DNA of 64,000 nucleotides. Source: Pyricularia pennisetigena. Taxonomy: Eukaryota > Ascomycota > Sordariomycetes > Magnaporthales > Pyriculariaceae. Made by a program: the position numbers and the translations under genes. Positions 12,497 to 25,842 of this stretch are shown here, one piece after another. The stretch spans positions 6,148,417 to 6,212,416 of the forward strand of contig NC_043741.1 of the NCBI RefSeq assembly GCF_004337985.1, written 5' to 3'. Every line of letters begins with the position of its first letter. The first letter of the stretch is position 1. A model generated the notes under the pieces. That model saw only the letters and a list, made by a program, of their open reading frames with translations. It was not told the origin of the DNA and did not search any database.

Positions 12497-15400
12497 TCAT
12501 CTCATATCAGCAGGGGTAAGTGCCTGAACCATACTGGTACCTTCACTGAACCTGGTTCTGAAGATACGGTTTGCGTTCTGGAACATGCCGTCCTTGAGAC
12601 TGACGACAATAAACTGCGAGCCCTTGAAGCGCGTCTTGATGAGGCGACCAATATTCTGCGTGTGTGAAAGGTCCAGAGCTGCGTCGACCTCGTCCAGAAT
12701 ATACATGGGAGCAGGCTTGAACTGCAGCAACGCCATGATGAGTGATAAAGCAATGAGAGACCTAAAAGACGAGAGGAGCCAAGTTAGTCAAGGACGGCTC
12801 TAGAAATCAGAGCGAAGAACAAGGAAGCTAAACATACCTTTGGCCACCACTGAGCTCTGTGAGGCTTTGCTTCCACACCTTGCCGAGCGATACCTTGACT
12901 TCGAGACCGTCGCTGATCGTCTTACCCTCGGGGGGATCCAGCTTGGCAAAGCTGCCCGGCAGAAGCTCCGCAAAGATCTGTCCAAAGTCGGCATTTACCT
13001 TCTCCCACGTCTCCTGAAGCTGCTTCTTCTTGTAGTCATCCAGGCTGATGATTGTCTCCTCGATTTTCCGCTTGTCTCGGATCACCGTTTTCATCATGTG
13101 TTTGAGCGAAAGCTCCTTCTTCTCAACACTATCGATCATGTTCATGACCTTGGGGTTGATCTTCTTCTTCATGCCTTGGAACCGCTCCGTCAAGTTCTTT
13201 AGTGTCGCCTTGGCCTCGCCGATGTTTTGACCCTTGAAGTCGTAAGGAGTGCCAGATCGCCCGAACCTTTCCTTCTCGTCCACGATCCAGTCGTGCTCTT
13301 TCTCCATGCTGGCGGCCATCTGCCCTGCAGCTTGCTGTTCCTTGTGAAACTTGTCGACCTGGTGACCCAGCTGCTGCATCTCGAGGCCTTCCTCTGCAAT
13401 CCTGCTGTTCTTCGATCTCTTGGCCTCCTCAAGGGCGTGCAGTTCGTCGTCATAGATGCTCAGTTTAGCACGCTCCTCGTCCAGCTTCGCTTGAGCTGCA
13501 TCGTGCGTCTCTTTCAGGGCGGCTTGTTGATTATTCAGATCGGCAATTTCTTCCTTTTGGGCCCTGATCGCCATATCAATGTCCTGCAACTGTTCTCTGG
13601 CGGCAGCCAGGTCTCCCCCGGCCTGTTCAGAATCAAGCTGTGCCCCTTGCAGCTCCTTCTGTAGGGTCTTGACTGAGGCTGCGTTGGCACTTAGCGATGA
13701 CTGCAGTTGCTTCAAGGACGCTTGCAGCTCAACAAGCTTGGCGTCTTTGTTGTTGTCAAAGTCTTTCATGTCTTTCTCGATTCGCTTCACATCGGCATTG
13801 GCCTCGGCCTGCCTCTTCTTCGCGTCCGAAGCGCCTTCTTTCAGCTGGACGATCTGCTCCTTCATATTCTCAACCTCCTGGATGATGCTCGATGATGAGT
13901 TACCTCCAATTTGCTCCTCGGTAAGCTTGATCTCGTGGGTCTTGAGGTCCAGCTCCTGCTTCAAACTACGAGCCTGGTCCAGCTTGGACTTCTCACGGGA
14001 TATCATGGCCTGGAGCTCACTGAGCGCAGTTTCAGCTTCCTTGATGTTCTTGTTGATCTCATTGAGCTTCTGAAGCGTTACCAATACGCCGCTGGAGTTT
14101 GGTGCGCTTCCGCCCGAGAGTGTTCCAGATGGGTCGTAAGCATCGCCATCCAAGGTGATACTGCGCATGCGTACGTTGGGATCAAAGGTGACTCTCTTGG
14201 CCGTCTCTGCATCAGCGCAGATCAACGTGTTACCGAACACGTACTCCATCGCAGCCGAAACTTCTTCATCGTAGCCGACAAGCGACAAGGCCAAGTCGAC
14301 CTTGCCAGGAGCTATCTTTTGCGCCGTTGCAATGGAAGCGGCGGATGCCTTAAAGGCGGCGATCTTGTTGAGTGGGATGATGGTCACCCGCTTGCGAAGT
14401 TTGCCGTTCTGAAGTAGTTGCGTGCCGGTGACTGAATTGTCAACAACAACATTGTAAAGCCTCCCACCCGCACATATCTCCAAGGCAGTTCCAGCCCGTG
14501 TTTGGTTCTTGTCCAGAGTGAAGAGCTGTGCGACCAAACCCTTGACCTTGGAGCGGTCAAAATTGGCGACTGGGTCTGAGTAGTTGAAGTCAATATTTGC
14601 CACTTTCCTCTTGAGAGCATCGCTCTCTTGGCGAAGTCCGCGAATAGATTGCTGCAGGCTAGATTCCTTCTTGTACATTTCCTCTTCGGCGCCGGGGCTG
14701 AACCCAAGCTTTCCCAGTTCTTTTTCGAGTCTCTGTGCTTGTGATTTCAAGCCGTCAAGGTCACGAAGCAGCCCTGCGTTCTGCGTCTTGGCCTTCTTTG
14801 CGCGCGGCTCCTCTTCCTTGATACGCTTCTCAAGATGAGTGATTTTGATCTTGGCCTGCTCTTGCTCAGTCATGGCGGTTGTCGCTCGATTGCGGGCATC
14901 TTGAAGCTGTCCCTGGTAGCCATTTTCCTGTCCCTCCTTGGATGCGACGCCCGTTTGCAGGGTTTGCAGCAGCTCCTCCTTGGCTTCTGCATCTCGCCTC
15001 TGCTTCTCCAGCTCCTCGTTGGCATGGTCGTACTTGGCCTTGGCCTTCTCATAGGCCTTGGTCTTCTCCTCAAGGGCAGCCTCGAGTTCCGTGACACTCT
15101 TCTCGCCAGCGGCCCTCCGCTCCTCCTCCTCGGCCATGCTTGATTTCTTTAAATCAACGACGGTGGCGAGGCGGACAAGTTCATTGGAATGTCGCTTGGC
15201 TTCTTCTTCAAGGGCATGGGCTTTGGCGCCTTTTCGAAGCTCCTTATCACGTTGTGCCTTGACTCTCGTGACGTCCTCCTCCAGGTGTGCAATTTCACTC
15301 TTCAACTTGAGCGCAGAGTCTTCGAGATCCTTGCGCCGTTGCTTCTTGGCCTCGAGATCCGCTGCTGATTGCTGCAGCTTCTCCAAACACCTCACATAAT

Positions 15401-16324
15401 CATGCGCAACAACTACCCTTGTTAACCGCTCCAGGTCGTTCTGGGTTTGCTGAAAATCCAAAAATGCTCTTTTTTCCGTCCGCAGCTTCTCCAGTTTGGG
15501 TTCAATCTCTTCACTAAGCAGTGCCTTGATTTCCTGCAGCTTCATCTCCTTCTTGGCCATGGTTTTCAGGGCCTTGTCTCTGCGATCCTCGAACATTCTC
15601 GTACCTGCTGCCTCTTCTATCATGGCAAGAATTTCGACCGCCTTCATGTTCAGAACCTTTGTGATCCTGCCCTGCATAATGAGGAAGTTCGGGTTGTTGA
15701 TGTTGAGCTGGACCGACTGAAACAGATTTTGGACAGTCTGCTGCTGAGCGCGGTGACCGTTGATCAAGTATTTCGAAGTGCCTCCGAGCACAACTTGCCT
15801 GGTAACGCTGATGGTGGCATACTCCTCGAAGCCGATGGGAGACTTCTTCTTGTCGCGGTTATCGAAGACTATCGTTACGCTCGCCTTGGTGACACCGGCT
15901 TGACCTCTTTTGTAGATGAGATCCTACATCGTAGTGACGGCCATTCAGTCAGCAAAACGAGAGAGAAGGGGACAAACATTTGAGACTAGACGAGCCGGCG
16001 CCCAAACTGACCTGCTGGTTCTGCGCCCGCACAGTGGACATATTGGTGATACCCAAGACGAAACATATTGCGTCGAGAATGTTGGACTTGCCACTTCCAT
16101 TGAGGCCGGTGATCGAATTGAAACTCTCGTCCCTGTAAAGTTCAAGGTCAGACTTGCGCAGGCTCCTTTGCATAGAGGAGGGGTGATGTTTATCTATTTA
16201 CCATCCTGAAATCACCGTCCTCACAGCGTAGGATTTGAAACCCTTTCGCAAATAGTTAGCACATGTGCGGACAAACATCCATGGGTTATTGACTCACGTC
16301 TATTATGATTTCTGTGACCCTCAT
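12497..16324 (-). CDS. SMC2: Condensin subunit SMC2 (Cut14 homologue)
   Basis: The ATPase subunit of condensin, which pairs with SMC4 and compacts chromosomes. 1,179 aa, the normal length. Exons (minus): 16324-16298, 16242-16202, 16132-16012, 15923-12838 and 12761-12497, all in phase. The N-terminus [18 protein letters not shown] leads to the Walker A GLNGSGKS at residues 32-39. [20 protein letters not shown] is diagnostic of SMC2 rather than other SMCs. Long coiled coils flank a hinge at about residues 520-670. The ABC signature LSGGQ ends near 1091 and is split from the Walker B (MYILDEVD, Asp1115) by the last intron. Three introns interrupt the first 64 codons. It is divergent from the helicase gene at 16990. 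Confidence 0.97.
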
Positions 16325-16989
16325 TTTGGCGATGTTTTGCGGCGATGGTTCCGGGCCTTCAGACGTTTGATGACAACAGTCAAAACAGCCCACACAAGCG
16401 ACACAAGTAAACAAAATCCCAGGCGCGCGTTGCGGGGGGCACATACCCACCCAGACGCGTTCCAACCACTCATGTCCCTGCCAGGCAAAGTGGTAGTTGG
16501 CAGCAAATTCAGGGATGCTAATTCCCTTTGTGTGGGGCCAAAAGGGTCCGATAAGCCATTGATAACGCCAAACCATCCTATTCCCTGTCAGTCCCGCCTA
16601 TCAAAATCCCTGTAGCAAATGGAAAAGAATTTGATCACAATTTGCTGCCCATAGGTAGGTAGAGAGGTAGAAAAAAAAAACTTTCTACAGCGCCACCGCG
16701 ACAACATTTTCTCAAACGCTTCCTCTCCTTGTTTTCCTCGCAGAGAAGGTGCCAACTTGGTGATTTTTTTTTTCTTCTCATCTGGCCAACTCATCATACA
16801 TTGAGTGATTGGTCGCGTTCATTTCTACATCATTCAAGATTTCTCTCCTGCCTCTTTGTAATATCACCACTCTTGTGCCAGTTTTTTTTTTTTTTTTGTT
16901 TTCATCTCTTTCGTCCGTTCGACGACTGAGCATTTTGGTCCTTGATCGCTTTTTGCCGCACTGATCATCTCCCTCAACATCTGCCCATA
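16325..16989. promoter_or_regulatory. Shared divergent promoter region, SMC2 and DEAD-box helicase
   Basis: 665 bp between two start codons facing apart. The helicase side is strongly pyrimidine-rich, with T runs including T16 at 16882-16897, as is common in fungal leaders. No specific operator could be assigned. Confidence 0.55.
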
Positions 16990-19082
16990 ATGTTCAGATC
17001 CTCAGTTTCAAGACAGGCACGTCTTGTGAGGATACCATCATCACTTTCAGTCCCTCTAGCGGCAGCGTCCAAGCAATGCCGTCCGACTCTAGCAGCTGGG
17101 CTATGGCGTCCTGCTAGGCCGTCACTGCTCCTTCAGACCTCTCGTCTATTCACAAGCGGAGCTGAAGCGCAGCAAGAGCGCAGTGTGCAGCATGAGTCGG
17201 CCACCATCACAAAGTTCTCAGACCTGACAAAGGCAAACATCGACGAGAGCATAACAAAGGCTATTACAGTTGACATGGGCTACGAGAACATGACGGATGT
17301 TCAGTCAATGACACTGGCTCCTGCGTTGAAGGGTAAAGACTTGTAAGTATAATTCCAGCTTGGACTACACGTATAACTCGGAGACCGTGGCTGACTCTAC
17401 CCGCGCATTTTAGGGTTGCTCAAGCAAAAACTGGAACAGGCAAAACTCTTGCCTTTTTGATTCCCGTTCTCCAGAAGATTCTCGACGCCGATCCTTCGTT
17501 GAAAAAAGCCCAGGGGGGACGGTCCCGACACTTTTCACGTAGCCAGAGCGTCAAGGCCATCGTCATCTCACCTACCCGCGAACTTGCTGAGCAAATTGGC
17601 AAAGAAGCCACTAAACTTTGCAAGCACAACGGTATCAAGGTTCAGATTGCGGTGGGAGGCACTGGCAAGCGGGAGTCCCTTCGCAAGATACATATGGAAG
17701 GGTGCCATCTGCTGGTTGGAACTCCTGGCCGCCTGAACGATCTTCTAAATGATCCGTCATCTGGAATAGATGCAAACAATCTCCAAGCCTTGGTTCTTGA
17801 CGAAGCAGACCGTATGCTTGATGTTGGTTTCGAGAATGAGTTGAGGTCAATCGTCGACATGCTTCCAGATCGTCAAGAGGTTCCACGTCAGACTCTTCTC
17901 TTTTCTGCCACCCTTCCTAGAGATGTTGTGGGCCTGGCTCGGTGGTATGTCGACAAGAAAAACTTCGAATTCGTTCAGACAGTGAACGCAGATGAGGTCC
18001 AGACTCACGAAAGGGTGCCTCAGTTCATCGTGCCAACTTCATCATTTGAAAACCTCATTCCTGCTGCACTCGAGCTTATCTTGAAAGAGACCAGGGCTGC
18101 AGAGAATGACCCTTCCAAGCCACCTTTCAAGGCTATCCTTTTCATGCCGTTCACCAACATGGTTGCAATGGCTGGGGAGCTGTTCCGAGAACTCGCCGAG
18201 CGGATTCCCGACCTTCCAGAAATCTACCACATTCACGCTCAGTTGACCCAGCGTCAAAGGACAAATGCAGCAGATTACTTCCGGAGGGCCAAATCTGCGC
18301 TCCTGATCAGCACTGATGTGACTGCGCGTGGCATGGACTTCCCCAACGTGACACACGTCATCCAGGTCGGCCTGCCACCAGACCAAGAACAATATATCCA
18401 CCGTCTGGGCAGGACAGGCCGTGCGGGCAAGGACGGACAGGGTTGGCTATTCGTGCCTCACTATGAATTGCGTGACGCTCGGTATACACTGGGCGATCTC
18501 CCGATCCAGCGCTCCTCTGACATCAAGGTTGCCGAGTTCGCTGTGCCGCCTCGTAGCCTGGAGGAGGCACCTGAGCCGTACCGAGAGGTTGCACTCGCTT
18601 CCAGAGCCCTGCCCAAGGGTCTTCTTGCCGAGTCATACTATGTGCAGTTTACAAAAACAAACAAGCGCAACATTAGAACCGTTTACGCTGAACTAAACAG
18701 TATGACGAAGAACGTGTGGGGCTGGGACGCGCCTCCCCCATTCTCGCCAGACAAGGCTGCCAAATTAGGCATCTACAACTTCTCTGATGTAAACATCGGT
18801 ACTCCCATGCGCTATGAGATCGACCAACGTTTAGGCAGCCGTGGTGGGTTCGGTAGTGACCGTGGCGACCGTGGCGACCGTCGTGGTGATCGTGGTGGTT
18901 TCGGAGGCGGTCGCGGCGGCCGGGGTTTTGGCGGTGACCGTGGTGGTTTTGGGGGCGGTCGCGGCGGCCGTGACTTTGGTGGTGATCGGGGCGGCCGTGA
19001 CTTCGGTGGTGATCGGGGCGGCCGTGGATTCAGCGATCGTCGTGACTTCACAGACAAAGGTCCTCGTCGTGCGAACTTTTGA
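16990..19082 (+). CDS. MSS116: Mitochondrial DEAD-box RNA helicase (Mss116 type)
   Basis: 673 aa from exons 16990-17342 and 17414-19082. The first ~50 residues are Arg/Ser/Ala-rich without acidic residues, as in a mitochondrial targeting peptide. Motif I AQAKTGTGKT lies at about 120-129, followed by PTRELAEQ (Ia), GTPGRL (Ib), DEAD at 247-250 (in VLDEADRMLD), SAT near 282 (III), ARGMDFPNV (V) and HRLGRTGRAG near 445 (VI). A C-terminal extension continues past the helicase core and ends in a Gly/Arg/Asp-rich RGG tail from about 595. Yeast Mss116 is an RNA chaperone for mitochondrial group I and II intron splicing and translation, and the basic/RGG tail fits RNA binding. The intron interrupts the codon two residues upstream of motif I. 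The family call is firm; orthology to Mss116 rather than a near relative is likely. Confidence 0.92.
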
Positions 19083-19840
19083 TCAGGTGGGTATCCAATC
19101 TAGGAGATCGGGGAAGCACCGATATGTAAATATGAGCTTCTCATTGTACTATGAAATGTATAGATAGACTTGTACTATAAAAGCTATGTAAGTTTCGGGT
19201 GGGGGAAAAACGAAAAGGGCGCTAGCTAATCGGGGCAGATGACGCGGTCTTCTCGGTCATTATGTGCACCGATTTCATGTCGAGACTTGCATGATTTTTT
19301 ATCTGTTTTCTTCTCTGACTGGATTCGGGCGGCACGCCAAATTTTCCAGAGGGGAGGTTGGCTTCAGCAAGTGAGACCACAGTCTCTCGGACATCGCAAC
19401 TATATCTTGATCTTGTGTTTTATTTTGTACAATCTTGCACATATACACTTTTGGTAATAGCTTTGTCAAAAATAGTCGGGCAGACTATCAATGTTGTGAT
19501 TCTTTCCTTTGATGACAAGAGATAAACAATCAGCTTTTCGAATAGACTGGATTCTCCATGGCCTTCACGGGCAACCGAGTATTCGAGCTTTTGCCCAAGC
19601 AAATTTGCTATCTATGACTTTTATTGATTTTATCGTTGAAGGACCAAAAAAAAAAAAAAAAAAAAAGAATAGATTCCAAAGGCTGAAGTAGTGAAAAGTG
19701 CAGACATAAGTTCTCTGCAAAGAATGGGTATAAAAGAAGCGCCTTTGCTATGCAATAAATAAATAAACAAAAAAGTACCAACCCAAGAAGAAAGAACCCC
19801 AAACCCCGCGCCAAAATACAAGCAAGTAACATCACTATGT
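19083..19840. other. Convergent 3' region with an A21 tract
   Basis: 758 bp between the helicase and the GPI-type protein, tail to tail. It contains 21 A residues at 19646-19666 and no supported gene. Confidence 0.55.
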
Positions 19841-20570
19841 TCAAATCATAGCTACGCCACCGACGACGGCAACCACGCCCGCAAGAACGGCGTTCTGGGT
19901 CATCTTTGGGAGACCGCCGGTGCTGGTCTTTGAGGGGGCGGCAGTGGCGGAGGCGACCTTGTCCGCACCGGCGGTAATGGTGGCCGTGACGGGAAACATG
20001 GCCGGGTCGGTGACGGTCCGAACGTCTGTGGAGGTGTGGGTTGCCGTGGAAGAACCTTCGGTCACCTTTGCGACCACAGAGCCCGAGCATGTCATGGTCT
20101 TGGACGCGCTGAAGGAGCAAGTCGCATGATATGTCCTGAAAAAAAAAAAAAAAAAAAAAAAAAAAAAGCGGGAGGTTTCGTGTTAGCGCGTTTGAGATGC
20201 TTTTTTCTTTTCTCTTCAGGGGAAGGTCAACCGCAGCAGCAGCAGCAGCAGCCGCCGTAGGCCTTATTCTATTTTGAACTTACCTGGCTACATTGGAGTC
20301 GGTGCTTTCAAGAGAGTAGCCCCATATCGAGGGACCCTGGGTTACGCGGATGCCATTGGTAAACTGACAGGGCGGTGCACTGATGGTTGCGGTGGCAACT
20401 GGAGCGCCGCACTTGATATCGATCTCAGTCAGGGTCTTGTCGGCCTTGACGATTGAGCCGCTCCATGTCCTGTTCATGTTGAGTTGCGGCATTGAGACCA
20501 CCAGGGTGGTCGTTGACTGGGCAAGAACAGAGCCCACGAGGGGCAGCATATAGGAAATGTGGCCATGCAT
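19841..20570 (-). CDS. Small secreted protein, probably GPI-anchored
   Basis: 193 aa from exons 20570-20284 and 20135-19841 (minus). The N-terminus has a short hydrophobic stretch (YMLPLVGSVLAQ) that reads as a signal peptide. The mature part is Ser/Thr-rich with four Cys (KCGAP, PPCQ, ATCSF, MTCSG) and an NRT sequon. The protein ends in a hydrophobic tail (AVLAGVVAVVGGVAMI) after a Gly-Gly, which resembles a GPI-attachment signal. I do not recognise a domain. Surface or cell-wall location is inferred from both ends. The 148-bp intron is unusual: it holds a 29-nt homopolymer and a (CAG)6 run. Confidence 0.72.
20139..20167. repeat. A29 homopolymer inside an intron
   Basis: On the sense (minus) strand of the GPI-type gene this is a T29 tract sitting directly before the CAG acceptor, so it doubles as an extreme polypyrimidine tract. 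A (CAG)6 run lies in the same intron at 20234-20251. Confidence 0.93.
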
Positions 20571-23454
20571 TTTATTCTGCGTTGGTAGGTTTATGAGGAC
20601 GGTTATGTCGAGAATGGCAATGTTGGTTGGTAGAGCAACTTGAAGCTGGTTGTTTGCGCAGCCGTCACTTTGCACCGGGAAAGGCTTTGAACGAGGTAAA
20701 AAGGCAAAAGGCAAAGGGCAAAGGGCAAGAGGATAGACCTGACCAAAATTATGTTGTTGACGTTTGGATCTTCACGAGCGGACCATAGCTAGTACTTAAC
20801 CCAGCAACCAGGGCTATGTTCAAGTTTTGCTGTAAAGATCTGACATCTCATTGGCTCATCATGTACGATCCTGATTACCATCTTGGGTGCAAGAGTACAA
20901 CATACAGCCTCCCTATACGGCAAAATCGGCCGGGAAATTTGGTGAGTGTATAGGGGTAGGATCTTACAAGCTTACTGCGCTATAGTCAGCCAAAGGGCTG
21001 TAGAATCGAGGCTGTGCTGCCCGTGGCAGGGAACTGCACCAAATCAGCAGGCAACGGTAACTTAGACGGTCAACTTCTATACCAAAACGTCATGACATGT
21101 CTAGATTGACTTGGTCGTCAAAATTGCAATGCCGAGGATGCACAATAATTTAAAGGCTTCGTGCGACGTTCCCCCAAAAGAAAGTCCGTCGCGGCAAAGT
21201 AAAATAACACTCAGTGCGAGTGTGACTATCTCTCAACGTGGTAACTACAGTAGCAGAAACGGCGGGGTCAAGATTTGTCCTTTGCAACATGATGAACTGA
21301 ACAAGCAACTGTCCGTTTGTTGAATTTTAGCTCGAATATACCTGTCTATGTTGTTGTTTTTGAGAAAGAAAAAAAAAAATCACGTTGCCTTTGAATTGTT
21401 TGGTTGTCAGTAATATCTAGACCGTGTCTGATTGATCGATCCAGTTGGGATGAAAATTTGAAAGTGGTGCTGAATCCAGACTAACGGTCAAAGATTGGGA
21501 AACCAAACCGAACCAAACCCTCCGTTGGGCCGGTAAGGTATTCCCTGGAGCTTGGCTGACCTTACTGTACCTTGCAGGCTGCAACGTGGCGCAGTCGCCA
21601 GAAATTGACTAGATGACATTCGATTGACAGGAGCCCAAGATTCCATTCCTATTAATGGGACCAAATCCAATAACGAATGCATTGATCAGTGCAATTGCGC
21701 CTTCCCGTATACAGTACAGGGCCCCACTCCCCCAAGCCACCTCATCTTTGTGCAGCACCTGTACTGCCAAGCCTGAACTCCCGCACATATTCATTTACTC
21801 ATCTGGATCCCCCACGTCCATCAGAATCTGTATGATGTAGCGATGTATGGCGGTGGCGCATAAGGAACTTAACAATACTCTATCAATTCCGTTGCAAATT
21901 GATTAAATTCAGTATTGCAGTGTATTCAGTCGCTTACTTGAGTGGGCACCATATCCTACGATCCTTTTAGTGTCTTGATTCCCGAAGACCTGTGGGGGTT
22001 TGAAGCTTCTTTCTACAGTGCAAGCGCGCGTGGTGCTCGGCAGATCTCATTCAACCACCGTCAGTATCCAGTAAAGCAGTCACTCTCCTGGAATTGGTGG
22101 ATGCGGACGCACAGGCTTCTATTCGTTCTGTGGTCTCAGGTGGACGACGACCAATCCGACATTACCTCATCGAGCAGTGTCCGACTAAGTACTTGGAGGC
22201 GCCGCGGCGGCGTCTGCAAGCAAAATTAGACGACACTCTGTTTCAAGTTTCAAGCGCAGGTGCGGGGCCGAGATTCCTTAACTGGTAAAGCGCCCCCCAG
22301 GAAAGACAAGGGATTTTCACCAAGCAGCCAAAGATCGCGGTGCGTGGAGATCAATCGTCCATCACCAATCAAGACTGCAACCGCACAAGCCCGCCACCCG
22401 CCGTGCTCTTTGTTTATTAGGCCGTTCTCGACTTACTGCTACTAGCCCCCGAGCGAATCATCTTAATTCTTTTACCTCCAAGTTAAATTTACTCGCAGGT
22501 GGGAAACCCCTGGATGATCTGCAATACGCCAGGGGAAAACAAGCTCGGCTTGTCTGTGCACACGAGAGCTGCCTCCCTGATTATGGTCAGTGTTGATGGT
22601 TTACGGTTTGCTCTGCATACTCGCAATCAATTCAATCAATTTATTCGAGATGATCACCTTGGTCCATGACTTATTAACAAATGGTTAGAGCGGTTAGTTA
22701 ATTGATCACTGTGGTCTTTGTTATTTTGGGTTACATGGGCGAGACAAGATGTTGCTCGGTCAGGCGGTCGGGCCAAAGAAGAAAAAAGGGAAGAGAAAAA
22801 AAAAAAAAAGCATTACCCGCACCCCCTTTACAAAAAATCCCCGCGGTTCATGGATTGGGCGGATCAAGGCTCCATTTTCCCATGGCACCGCCGCCATTTA
22901 AAGATAGTAAAGGCGCCCCCCTTGCCCGGATCCCGCGAAAGGCCTTCCATGATGGCCACCGGTTCATCCGTCCTTTTCTTATTGTCACTTACCCTACATT
23001 CTCTTCACTTGCACCATCATAAGGTACACAGCTCATTCGTTGTTACGTTGTACTCTGTCTTTCGCGGTGTCCCTCTTTTGACCGGCAATCACTCACTTTC
23101 CATTCGTTTGTCATTCGACTATACTTGCGCAGCCGCAAGCGGAGCAGAGCTCATTTGTTCCTTGGTTCACCCCCCGGTTTGATATCCTATTTTTATTCAT
23201 CTTCGTAACCTTTGCATTCGAAACGTCTGCAAGCATCGTCAGCCCACATCTTCAACGCCAAAAACGACAGCCATCGACGGATCAGCAAACAGATCATACC
23301 AAAATTTGCTCTACTCCAAGACTCAGGTTGAGGCCATTCCCTGCCTCGCGTTGGCATCTGATTTGTTTTGATCATCAGAACGACTTTTATCTCTTCTTTA
23401 AATACTTGGCTTGCCCAGCTCGAAGCGACGGGTCGCTTCTTTTCTTCTCTCGAA
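20571..23454. other. Intergenic region between GPI-type protein and GH76 gene
   Basis: About 2.9 kb between divergent genes, so it should include both promoters. An A14 run lies at 22796-22809. Only short open frames without codon bias are present. I see no RNA gene or mobile element. Confidence 0.45.
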
Positions 23455-24926
23455 ATGGTCCAATTCATGAAGTCGGTTCGTGTAGCAGCCATGGCAGTCA
23501 GCGCGGTGCCAAAGGATTTGAAAATCTCCGAGTCTGCTTCGGTTCAGGCTGTTGTCAAGACCATCGCGGCGGACACCATGTCATATTACAAGGGCTCGTC
23601 AACGGTAAGTATGGCGTGTACCCCATAGAGTTGGATAGAATTACGGGGCTAATACAAGACTTTCTCTAGGCATATGTTGACCTTGCTTCTCCTTATTGGT
23701 GGTGGCAATCCGGTGCCTTGTTTGGTGCCATGAGCGATTATAGCCACTACACAGGGGACAAGAGCTGTAAGTCTTCTTCTTTCTCATCTCCATACCTAAG
23801 CAAATCCTGCATCGATACATCCAAAAACCCGACAGTCCAACCGTTTTTTGTCCGGTAACCCTACCTATACTGATCCGCTTGGCCAGATGACCAAACCATC
23901 GCAACGGCCCTACTTGCGCAAACCGGACCGAAATATGACTTCATGAGCCCTGCACACGAGGGACAGATGGGCAATGACGATCTTGGATTCTGGGGCTTTG
24001 CTGTCATGTCGGCAGCTGAGCGCAACCTCCCACAACCAGAATCAAACGTTCCATCGTGGCTGAAGATGAGCGAAAACATCCATGCGTCACTGGCGAGCAG
24101 GTGGGATACGTCTACTTGTGGAGGTGGTCTTCTGTGGCAGATATTTGCCAGTAACCCGAACGGCCTCAACTACAAGAACAGCGTCAGCAACGGAGCTTTC
24201 TTCCAACTGTCTGCCCGCCTGGCTCGCGCCACCGGCAACCAGACTTACATGGACTGGGCAAACAAGATCTTTGACTGGTCGACGGGCGTCGGCTTTATAG
24301 ATGAGAACTTCCACGTCTTCGACGGCGCCGACAAGCGGGAAGACTGCAAAAAGGTCAACCCGGTGTCCTTCACCTACACCAACGGCATCTACATGTACGG
24401 CGCCGCCATGCTGGCCAACATTACAAGCGACACCAAATGGAGTGATCGCACCCGCAAGTTTGTCGAAGCCAGCAAGGCCTACTTTGGCCCGACCGCGAAC
24501 GCCTCCAACATCCTGTATGAACCGGCCTGCGAGACCGGCGGCACCTGCAACGTCGACATGAAGTCGCACAAGGGTCAACTGGCACGCTTCATGTGGGCCT
24601 CGACCTTGATGCAGCCCGCCATCCGCCCCGCCGTCGAGTCGCTCCTCCTCCCGTCGGCCCAGGCCGCCGCCTCGACGTGCACGGGCGGCGCCACCGGCTC
24701 CCAGTGCAGCCACAGGTGGTGGACCGGCGCCTTTGACAACGATACGGGCCTGGGCCAGGAGATGTGCGCCCTAGAGACGATCCAGGGCGTTCTGGCTGGC
24801 GCGGCTGCCCCGCCCCTCCGCGGCAACGACATTAAGGACATCCGAGTCCCCAAACAGACGAGCTCGTCTTCTGCGCCCAAGAGGCTTACGAGAGATGAAC
24901 GCCGCCTGGCGGCTCGCCGTGCTTGA
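23455..24926 (+). CDS. GH76 family cell-wall enzyme (Dfg5/Dcw1-like)
   Basis: 428 aa from exons 23455-23604, 23670-23766 and 23887-24926. Family landmarks are YWWWQSGALFGAMSDYSHYTGD, the adjacent catalytic aspartates of GH76 in GNDDLGFWGF (Asp113-Asp114), TCGGGLLWQ, and KNSVSNGAFFQLSARLARATGN. GH76 members are endo-alpha-1,6-mannanase-like. Dfg5/Dcw1 are thought to transfer GPI-anchored mannoproteins from their anchor to wall glucan. The N-terminal hydrophobic segment (VRVAAMAVSAV) is short for a signal peptide. The C-terminus ends with basic residues (RDERRLAARRA) and lacks a hydrophobic GPI tail, unlike typical Dfg5. It could be a free secreted GH76. Confidence 0.9.
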
Positions 24927-25842
24927 AACATGCGCGCGGGGGTTTCATAGCGGATATTTCTAGTGGTTGACATTGGGGGCGTTTTGCTTGCTTTGGGGGG
25001 GCGGACGGCATGGATCGACTGCCATGACCGTTTCTTTCTATATATTCATCATTGCATTCCATTCTCAAATACCCCACAGCTTGATGTGCCGTGGGCTACT
25101 CTTTAGGGTACTGGGTTATACTTTCTTTTTTTCTTTTTTTTTTCTTGGATACGCAATACTGGATATTCATTGATGGAGTCGCTTCGCTATTAAAGAAATA
25201 AACCAAATCATAGCAAACAAATGGAAAGAGACTCAGAGACATTTGATTTCCATCAGTTAGACAACTTGGAACTGGATCATCATCACGATGCTACTCTTAA
25301 CCTCTTGCTGATCCGGGAACTTGTGATGCTTAATTGTTACGAGACATGCACACGCACATGCACCGATGCTAAGACTGGACCTTGAGACACAATATATTCC
25401 AGCCTCCACACCTGTGCCAGGTTGCCATTCATGCCAAAAGAAGGATGGTTGTCAATGAGCATGCATCGTCATAAAATACCCGGATGATAAAACCTGCAAT
25501 GCCAATCAGGTTACCAACATAGGAAAAAAAAAGGAAAGGAAAAAAAAAAAAAACGCCAATCTATTTGCACAATACCATACAATCAAGAGACCCTGAAAAG
25601 GGATAAAACTTTGGTTCCTCAAAGTCAAAATAGTTCAACCCAAACCTGCTTGTATAATCTAAGAATCAGTAAGGGGAGCAATCCCGCCCAGAGGTCATTA
25701 TCTTCGCAAACAAAAAAAAAAAGGTCCACGACACCCGAAACGAGAAGAAAATCTATCAGAAATGTTGCAAGAAATCTTGAACCAAGGGATGTGTACGGCA
25801 GGCTCTGAAAGAGAGCTTTTTTGCTGAGCGCCGCCAGCCACG
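24927..25842. other. Convergent 3' region
   Basis: 916 bp between the GH76 gene and the coiled-coil gene, tail to tail. Moderately A/T-rich with short A runs. No gene is supported. Confidence 0.5.
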
